This document shows positions 5,837 through 11,228 of a DNA stretch of 11,228 nucleotides, piece by piece. This stretch comes from Candidatus Stygibacter frigidus. GTDB lineage: Bacteria > Cloacimonadota > Cloacimonadia > Cloacimonadales > TCS61. Under the pieces are notes generated by a model. That model saw nothing but the letters and a program-made list of their open reading frames with translations. It did no database searches and was not told the DNA's origin. The number at the start of each line of letters is the position of its first letter. Position 1 is the stretch's first letter. A program made the translations under genes and the position numbers. The stretch spans positions 1 to 11,228 of the forward strand of contig JAVCCT010000187.1 of the NCBI GenBank assembly GCA_030765325.1, written 5' to 3'.

Positions 5837-7060
5837 ATGCGGGTTCTTCATACCTCTGACTGGCACCTGGGGCGCTCATTATATGGCAAGAAGAGATACA
5901 CTGAACACCAGGAATTTCTGATCTGGCTGGCTGAACTTATAGACAGTGAGTCAATTGATATTTTGCTGATCGCTGGAGACATCTTTGATACCAGCACTCC
6001 CAGCAACAGAGCTCAGGAATTATATTATAAATTTCTTTGCAAAGCGACTACTATCTGCCAGCATATTGTGATAATTGCCGGCAACCACGATTCTCCTTCA
6101 TTCATCAATGCCCCTCAGCAGCTTTTAAAAACCTTGAATATCCACGTGAAGGGCGAAGCAGATGACGAACTCTCTGATGAAGTTACATTGCTCAAAGGTG
6201 ATAATGATTCTCCTATGGCGATAGTGTGTGCTGTCCCCTATCTGCGGGATAAAGACTTGCGGCGCACTGAAGCAGGAGAAAGCCTGGAAGACAAAAATGC
6301 TAAATTGATCGCAGGATTGAGCAATCATTATAATGCCGTAGCAGAAGCAGCTTTGGAATTAAGGCAAACTGCCGGAGACATTCCTATCATCGGCATGGGT
6401 CATCTCTTTACTGCGGGTGGTAAAACTATTCAGGATGATGGAGTGCGCGAGCTTTATGTGGGTTCACTGGCACATATAGATACAAAGATATTTCCTGACT
6501 GCATTGATTATCTGGCACTGGGTCATCTTCATATAGCCCAGACAGCGGGGAATATAAGCCATTTCCGTTACAGTGGTTCACCTCTGCCCATAGGTTTTGG
6601 CGAAGCTGAACAGGATAAAAAGGTGCTGATAATAGATTTTAAGGGTAAAATCCCGCAAATCCAGGAACACACTGTTCCCAGGTTTCAAGAACTTAAACAA
6701 ATCAAAGGTGATATGGACAGGATTACATCTCAAATTAAAGTTCTGGCAAACAGTTGTCCCCAAGCCTGGCTGGAAATTTCTTATAATGGCGATCAAATGG
6801 TAGCTGATCTCAGGCAACTGATCGAAGATGCTGTAGCTGGTACTGATCTGGAAATTCTCAGTATTAAAAACGAAAGGATGATGACCAGAATACTCACCAG
6901 TCCCACTCTAAAGGAAACTCTTGATGACCTCAATGTAACCCAGGTTTTTGAACGCTGCCTGCAGGCTTACGAAATACCCGAAGAAGATCAGGAAGAGCTC
7001 AGGCAATATTATAAAATGATCATTGCTGATATGCAGGAAGAAGACCTTAACAGGGAATAA
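5837..7060 (+). CDS. sbcD: Exonuclease SbcD (Mre11-type nuclease subunit)
   Basis: SbcD is the manganese-dependent nuclease of the SbcCD complex, which trims double-strand ends, removes protein blocks and cleaves DNA hairpins and cruciforms. All the calcineurin-like phosphoesterase motifs are present: D8 and H10 in SDWHLG, D48 in AGDIFD, N83-H84 in AGNHDS, H189 in MGHLF, and H230 and H232 in LGHLHIAQ. The C-terminal 130 or so residues form the capping and SbcC-contact region, including a helical tail. The length of 407 residues matches the family. The ATG at 5837 has GGAGG five bases upstream. The stop is six bases before the sbcC start, so the two are translationally coupled or nearly so. 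Confidence 0.97.
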   Translation: MRVLHTSDWHLGRSLYGKKRYTEHQEFLIWLAELIDSESIDILLIAGDIFDTSTPSNRAQELYYKFLCKATTICQHIVIIAGNHDSPSFINAPQQLLKTLNIHVKGEADDELSDEVTLLKGDNDSPMAIVCAVPYLRDKDLRRTEAGESLEDKNAKLIAGLSNHYNAVAEAALELRQTAGDIPIIGMGHLFTAGGKTIQDDGVRELYVGSLAHIDTKIFPDCIDYLALGHLHIAQTAGNISHFRYSGSPLPIGFGEAEQDKKVLIIDFKGKIPQIQEHTVPRFQELKQIKGDMDRITSQIKVLANSCPQAWLEISYNGDQMVADLRQLIEDAVAGTDLEILSIKNERMMTRILTSPTLKETLDDLNVTQVFERCLQAYEIPEEDQEELRQYYKMIIADMQEEDLNRE

Positions 7061-7066
7061 GCCCAG

Positions 7067-10000
7067 ATGAAAATATTAAAGATAAGATTTGAGAACCTTA
7101 ATTCGTTATATGGAGAATGGGAAATTGATTTCACTACGACTGATTACACTGCTAACGGTATATTTTCTATCACGGGTCCCACTGGAGCCGGTAAATCTAC
7201 AATCCTTGATGCCATTTGCCTGGCATTATATGGCAGAACTCCGCGCTTGAAATCTATCAATAAATCAGACAACCAGATCATGTCCCGCAATACCGGGGGC
7301 TGTTTTGCAGAGGTCACCTATGAGACTGTAAATGGGAAATATAGAAGCATCTGGAGTCAGCATCGAGCTCGCAAAAAGTCTGATGGCAGCCTGCAGGATG
7401 CCCGGCACGAGGTATGTGAAGCAGACAGCGGAAATATTCTGGAATCCCAAAAAAGACAGGTAGCTGCCTTTATCGAAGCAAAAACAGGCATGGACTTTGA
7501 CAGGTTCACGCGATCAACCCTGCTTGCTCAAGGTGGATTTGCCGCATTTCTCCAGGCAAACCCCGATGATCGCGCTCCTATTCTGGAACAGATCACTGGT
7601 ACTGAAATCTATAGCATTATCTCCCAGAAAGTTCATGAAAGACATAAAACTGAAAATGATAAACTTGAAATTCTACTGGCTGCCACTTCCGGCATTGAAC
7701 TGCTTTCCCCGGATGATGAAACAGCTCTAAAGATCGCCCTCAAGAAAAATATTGGGAAAAAAGATAAGCTTGATAAAGAAGATAAATTACTCGTCAGCAA
7801 TATTACCTGGTTAAATAGAATTACGGAATTGCAAAAAGAACTTACTGAATTGGAGGCTGAAGCGATAAAAGCAGAAGTTATTCACCAGAACTTCGCACCG
7901 GAACGTGAAAAACTGCGCCTGGCAAATAAAGCAGCCGAGTTTGATAGTGAATATGCCACCTTGAGTTCGCATAGAGAACAGCAGAAAAAGGAAACTGCTT
8001 ATCTAAAAGAAATTCAACAACAGATTCCAACTTTGCATGAGCTACTAAAAGCCAAAGAAGAGCAATGGCAAAAAGTTGATACAGAGCTTAAAAATATTAA
8101 ACTGGAAAATGAGAAAGAACTGGTTCTGATCAAAAAAGTGCGCGAGCACGATATCATCCTCATTCAAAAGAAAAAAGAACTGGATAAAGCCAAAATTGAA
8201 GTAGATAAAATTTCTCAAGATATAAGTGAAAAGGAAAAAACTATAGCAATAAACTTAAGCGACCAGAAAACAATCAACCAAAGGCTAGGTTCATTCGCTA
8301 AATACTTGCTGGATAATGCTTTTGATATTAATCTCACAGAAGATTTCACCGGTATCAAAGTACAGATCATGACTTTGAAAAGAGCTTTCATAGAACTTGA
8401 GAGATTAGAAAAAAACCTTAAATCACTAAAAGATCAAACCGAAAAGCATCATAAAGCACATAAAACATTGGAGAACAATAGAAACAAGCTGGCTGGAAAG
8501 GCGAAAACCATTCTGGATAAAATAACTGAACTCGAGCAACTAATAGAGAAACTTCTGAATAAGAGACTTTTACGTGAATATCGAGCCGAATATGATTCTC
8601 TGCTGCGGGAATTAGCTTTGATAAACACAATTGCCAGTATGGAAGATGTGCGGAAAAAACTTGAAGATGGCAAACCCTGTCCAGTTTGCGGCTCAGAAAA
8701 TCATCCTTATGCCAGGGGAAATATCCCGGAAGCCGATGAAACCAATGAGAAGATCAATCAGCTCAAGAAATTTATTGATAAAATCGAAGAATTAATCACT
8801 CAGAAAGATGAACTGGAAAAAGCTAAAAAAGAAGCTGATCTCCAATTGCAAGAAAGCGATAAGAAGAGCCATACTGCAGAGCAAAAATATCACACTGCCC
8901 AATATGACTATGATAAACTGCTGGAAGATAAAAAAAAGTCAGACGAAAATCTCAACCAGTTGCAAATATCCGTTATGGAAATCCTGCATAAATATGGAAT
9001 TAAGGAATTACCCAAAACCAGGCTTGATGCTATATTGACTAATTTAAAGGATAGACAGATCGCCTGGCAGGATATGCAGCATAAAAATAATCAATTAAAT
9101 GAAGAATTGCAAAAACTGCAATCAAGTTATGATACATTAAAAGCGATACATGCTTCACTAATCGATCGGCAAAAGGAAAACTCTGATTATCAGGAAACCT
9201 GCCGAGTTGAATATAAAGAACTAAGCGCGAAACGTAAGGAACTTTATGGCGATAAATCACCTGATGAAGAAGAATTGCGTCTGGCAAAGAAACTCAAAAA
9301 AGCAGAAGATAGTCTTGAAACCGCGCGCACTGAGAAACAAAATGCTTCCGATAAAATCAATAATCTGCATACTACTATTACCAATCTGGATAAAAACATT
9401 GCCATTAGGAAAATAGATCTTGAGAAACTGGAACCGGAATTTATCGCTGCCTGTAAGTTAGCCGGGTTTGAAAACGAAAATATCTTCCTCTCCTGCAAAA
9501 TGCCACCAGCAGACAGAGGTGAACTCACTGATAAAGCAAATATGATCGACCGGAAACTAACAGAAATATCGACCAGAAAATGTGATTACGAGGGAAAGCT
9601 CAAAATTGAAAAGAATAGAAAGCTATGTTCTGTCTCCCTGGAAGAATTGCAGCAGAAAAAATCAGAAACTGATATCTTGATCAAAGACCTTTCAGAAAAT
9701 ATCGGAGCAGCTAAACAGAAACTTAAAGATAATCAAGCGGAAAAGGATAAATTAAAGGATAAGCAGAAAGAAATTGAGGCTCAGAAAATGGAATTAAAAC
9801 GCTGGCGTGCTCTTCATGGACTGATTGGTTCTGCTGATGGTAAGAAATTCCGCAATTTTGCTCAGGGACTCACTTTTGAGATGATGATAGCTCATGCCAA
9901 TCAGCAGCTTGCCCGGATGAGTGACCGCTATCTGCTGGTGCACGATAAAGCCAATCCACTGGAGCTCAATGTGATCGATAATTATCAAGCTGGCGAAGAA

Positions 10001-10312
10001 CGCTCTACGAAGAATCTTTCTGGTGGTGAGAGTTTTCTGGTGAGTCTGGCTTTAGCGCTGGGACTTTCCCAAATGGCAAGCCGCAAAGTCCAGGTTGATT
10101 CGCTATTTCTGGATGAAGGCTTTGGCACCCTGGATGAAGAGGCTTTGGAAACTGCCCTGGAAAGCCTGGCAAATCTCCAGCAGTCCGGCAAACTTATAGG
10201 TATAATCTCCCACGTGCCAGCCCTCAAAGAAAGAATCAGCACCCAGATAAAAGTCTCCCCCCTCACCGGAGGAAAAAGTAAGATCTCAGGACCAGGAATA
10301 ATCCATCACTAA
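7067..10312 (+). CDS. sbcC: Exonuclease SbcC (Rad50-type ATPase subunit)
   Basis: SbcC is the SMC-like ATPase that tethers DNA and gates the SbcD nuclease. Its 1081 residues resemble E. coli SbcC (1048). Walker A is GPTGAGKST (37-45) and the Q-loop region is around STLLAQGGFAAFL. Long Lys/Glu-rich coiled coils fill about 200-520 and 560-930. The zinc hook CPVC (C538-C541) sits at the midpoint, where two SbcC coils join. The ABC signature is NLSGGES (983-989) and Walker B is SLFLDEGFG (D1016, E1017), followed by the D-loop TLD and the switch histidine in IISHV. The ATG at 7067 overlaps no better alternative; the ribosome site is the weak AGGGA spanning the sbcD stop. The gene is intact with no frameshift. 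Confidence 0.97.
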   Translation: MKILKIRFENLNSLYGEWEIDFTTTDYTANGIFSITGPTGAGKSTILDAICLALYGRTPRLKSINKSDNQIMSRNTGGCFAEVTYETVNGKYRSIWSQHRARKKSDGSLQDARHEVCEADSGNILESQKRQVAAFIEAKTGMDFDRFTRSTLLAQGGFAAFLQANPDDRAPILEQITGTEIYSIISQKVHERHKTENDKLEILLAATSGIELLSPDDETALKIALKKNIGKKDKLDKEDKLLVSNITWLNRITELQKELTELEAEAIKAEVIHQNFAPEREKLRLANKAAEFDSEYATLSSHREQQKKETAYLKEIQQQIPTLHELLKAKEEQWQKVDTELKNIKLENEKELVLIKKVREHDIILIQKKKELDKAKIEVDKISQDISEKEKTIAINLSDQKTINQRLGSFAKYLLDNAFDINLTEDFTGIKVQIMTLKRAFIELERLEKNLKSLKDQTEKHHKAHKTLENNRNKLAGKAKTILDKITELEQLIEKLLNKRLLREYRAEYDSLLRELALINTIASMEDVRKKLEDGKPCPVCGSENHPYARGNIPEADETNEKINQLKKFIDKIEELITQKDELEKAKKEADLQLQESDKKSHTAEQKYHTAQYDYDKLLEDKKKSDENLNQLQISVMEILHKYGIKELPKTRLDAILTNLKDRQIAWQDMQHKNNQLNEELQKLQSSYDTLKAIHASLIDRQKENSDYQETCRVEYKELSAKRKELYGDKSPDEEELRLAKKLKKAEDSLETARTEKQNASDKINNLHTTITNLDKNIAIRKIDLEKLEPEFIAACKLAGFENENIFLSCKMPPADRGELTDKANMIDRKLTEISTRKCDYEGKLKIEKNRKLCSVSLEELQQKKSETDILIKDLSENIGAAKQKLKDNQAEKDKLKDKQKEIEAQKMELKRWRALHGLIGSADGKKFRNFAQGLTFEMMIAHANQQLARMSDRYLLVHDKANPLELNVIDNYQAGEERSTKNLSGGESFLVSLALALGLSQMASRKVQVDSLFLDEGFGTLDEEALETALESLANLQQSGKLIGIISHVPALKERISTQIKVSPLTGGKSKISGPGIIHH

Positions 10313-10555
10313 ATCTCCCCCACTTAGATAATTTCAATCACCTGGAACACCTTGAAGGAAGTGACACATATTCTGTGTCATGAAACAAAATATGTATCAT
10401 TATTCGATTTATGATTCAAAACTTGGAATAAACCTGCAATCCCCCTGTATCACTGCATTTCAAGATTGATAATCAATTAGTAAAGGTAATAATAAACCCT
10501 AACTCAGCCAATTTACCCCTATCATATAGCAAATAAACCGGAACAACTTAGAGTA
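10313..10555. other. Convergent intergenic region between sbcC and phoU
   Basis: This 243-base spacer separates two converging genes. It contains the 19-base dyad TGACACATATTCTGTGTCA at 10362-10380 (7-bp arms, 5-base centre) and a smaller palindrome ATTGATAATCAAT at 10465-10477. Neither is followed by a T tract, so no standard intrinsic terminator is visible for either gene. I see no additional gene here. Confidence 0.5.
10362..10380. promoter_or_regulatory. 19-base dyad, possible protein-binding site or RNA hairpin
   Basis: TGACACA and TGTGTCA are perfect inverted arms around TATTC. The size and spacing suit a dimeric regulator's operator, but the site lies downstream of both adjacent genes. 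A 3'-end RNA hairpin for sbcC is equally possible. Function is undetermined. Confidence 0.3.
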
Positions 10556-11218
10556 CTATTCAGCCTGCTCCTGGGTAGCATTATGTTTCACCACTCGCCC
10601 TTTTACCATGAAAACTACTTCTTCACAGATATTTGTGGTAAGGTCAGCTATGCGTTCCAGATGACTGGCGATTTCATTTATCTGCATCCGCGCGGGGGTA
10701 GTTTCTGGAGAAGAGATCATGTGGGACATATTGACGCGGAAAATCTGATCTCTGAAATTATCAATCAAGTCATCAGCTCCCATCACCATACTGGCAAGTT
10801 CCGTATCCTGATTAATAAATGCAGCAATCGCGTCTCGCATCATTTTCATAGTTTCTTTGAACATCAGAGGGAGATCAATATACTTGATGATAACGGAGCT
10901 GCCAAGAATCCTGGTGGCACATTTGGTGATATTAACCACGTGATCACCTAATCTTTCCAGATCATTATTCATCTTGATGATCATGATAATGGTACGCAGA
11001 TTTTTAGCTTCCGGCTGATGCAGAGCCATGAGCCCAATGGCATCATCTTCCACCTGCATTTCCAGATCATTCAGCTTATCTTCGAGTTTATATATTTCGG
11101 TAAACAGCTCTTCATTTCTTTCAAAAAGTCCCTCATATGCCATAGAGATCATGGAAGTAACGTAATCAGCTTCTTCTGTGATCAGTTTGCGCAGGTCATT
11201 CAATTTCATATCTAACAT
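10556..11218 (-). CDS. phoU: PhoU-family phosphate signalling regulator
   Basis: PhoU is a cytoplasmic, all-helical protein. It couples the PstSCAB phosphate transporter to the PhoR/PhoB two-component system and keeps phosphate uptake in check. The 220-residue product shows the two tandem three-helix PhoU repeats, each with its metal-binding E/DxxxD motif: E88-D92 in NNDLERLGDH and E188-D192 in SHLERIADLTTNICEEVVF. Length and order match the family. The ATG at 11218 is supported by AGGAGA four bases upstream at the very edge of the window; Met4 is a less favoured start. Upstream genes are not visible, so membership in a pst operon is an expectation only. Confidence 0.95.
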   Translation of the reverse strand: MLDMKLNDLRKLITEEADYVTSMISMAYEGLFERNEELFTEIYKLEDKLNDLEMQVEDDAIGLMALHQPEAKNLRTIIMIIKMNNDLERLGDHVVNITKCATRILGSSVIIKYIDLPLMFKETMKMMRDAIAAFINQDTELASMVMGADDLIDNFRDQIFRVNMSHMISSPETTPARMQINEIASHLERIADLTTNICEEVVFMVKGRVVKHNATQEQAE

Positions 11219-11228
11219 ATTATCTCCT

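Noticed and set aside
9244..9528. 94-residue open frame antisense within sbcC
   Set aside because: It is a Ser/Arg/Phe-rich shadow of the Lys/Glu-rich coiled-coil coding region and has no independent signals.
10313..10555. Intrinsic terminator for sbcC or phoU
   Set aside because: The two palindromes found have no following T tract on either strand.
10583..10951. 122-residue open frame antisense to phoU
   Set aside because: It is the mirror frame of a well-supported PhoU coding sequence, is rich in His/Phe as antisense frames often are, and has no convincing start site.

Overview
The window is AT-rich bacterial DNA. It carries six protein-coding genes, one of them cut by the left edge, plus two unusually structured intergenic regions. 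A secreted carboxypeptidase with modular C-terminal domains and a dockerin tail, together with a DUF3078-like outer-membrane protein, suggests a Gram-negative member of the FCB superphylum. The 'YDASLILQY' type of dockerin repeat is what I associate with Cloacimonadota. This placement is an inference from protein style; no rRNA or taxonomic marker is present.

Layout, left to right. (1) Positions 2-2068 (+): 3' part of a secreted M14 zinc carboxypeptidase carrying Ig-like/regulatory modules, a jelly-roll-like module and a two-repeat dockerin. (2) Positions 2039-2587: a tandem duplication with a unit of about 275 bp that starts inside the last codons of that gene; each copy holds a hairpin that reads best as a minus-strand terminator. 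A third, bidirectional terminator lies at 2689-2722. (3) Positions 2810-3505 (-): a two-helix membrane protein of unknown function with a plausible sigma70-like promoter. (4) Positions 3597-3790: a composite, mirror-symmetric palindromic element (REP/MITE-like) with five hairpins around a 19-bp GC-rich central stem, followed by a smaller nested inverted repeat at 3842-3972. (5) Positions 4010-5683 (-): a probable two-gene operon of an MscS-type mechanosensitive channel and a signal-peptide-bearing outer-membrane protein. (6) Positions 5837-10312 (+): sbcD-sbcC, transcribed divergently from mscS. (7) Positions 10556-11218 (-): phoU, convergent with sbcC, starting right at the right edge.

How the genes relate. 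SbcD and SbcC form one DNA-end and hairpin-processing machine, the bacterial Mre11-Rad50. This machine cleaves the kind of cruciform or hairpin that the 3597-3790 element could form, though that adjacency may be coincidence. MscS and the outer-membrane protein are both envelope proteins and probably share one transcript. PhoU regulates phosphate uptake and signalling, and its usual partners (pst, phoR/phoB) would lie beyond the right edge. The carboxypeptidase is an exported enzyme with no functional link to its neighbours that I can see.

The coding genes belong to known families. The material that looks least described is the non-coding DNA: the 7-bp-bounded tandem duplication with repeated terminators and the symmetric multi-hairpin element.
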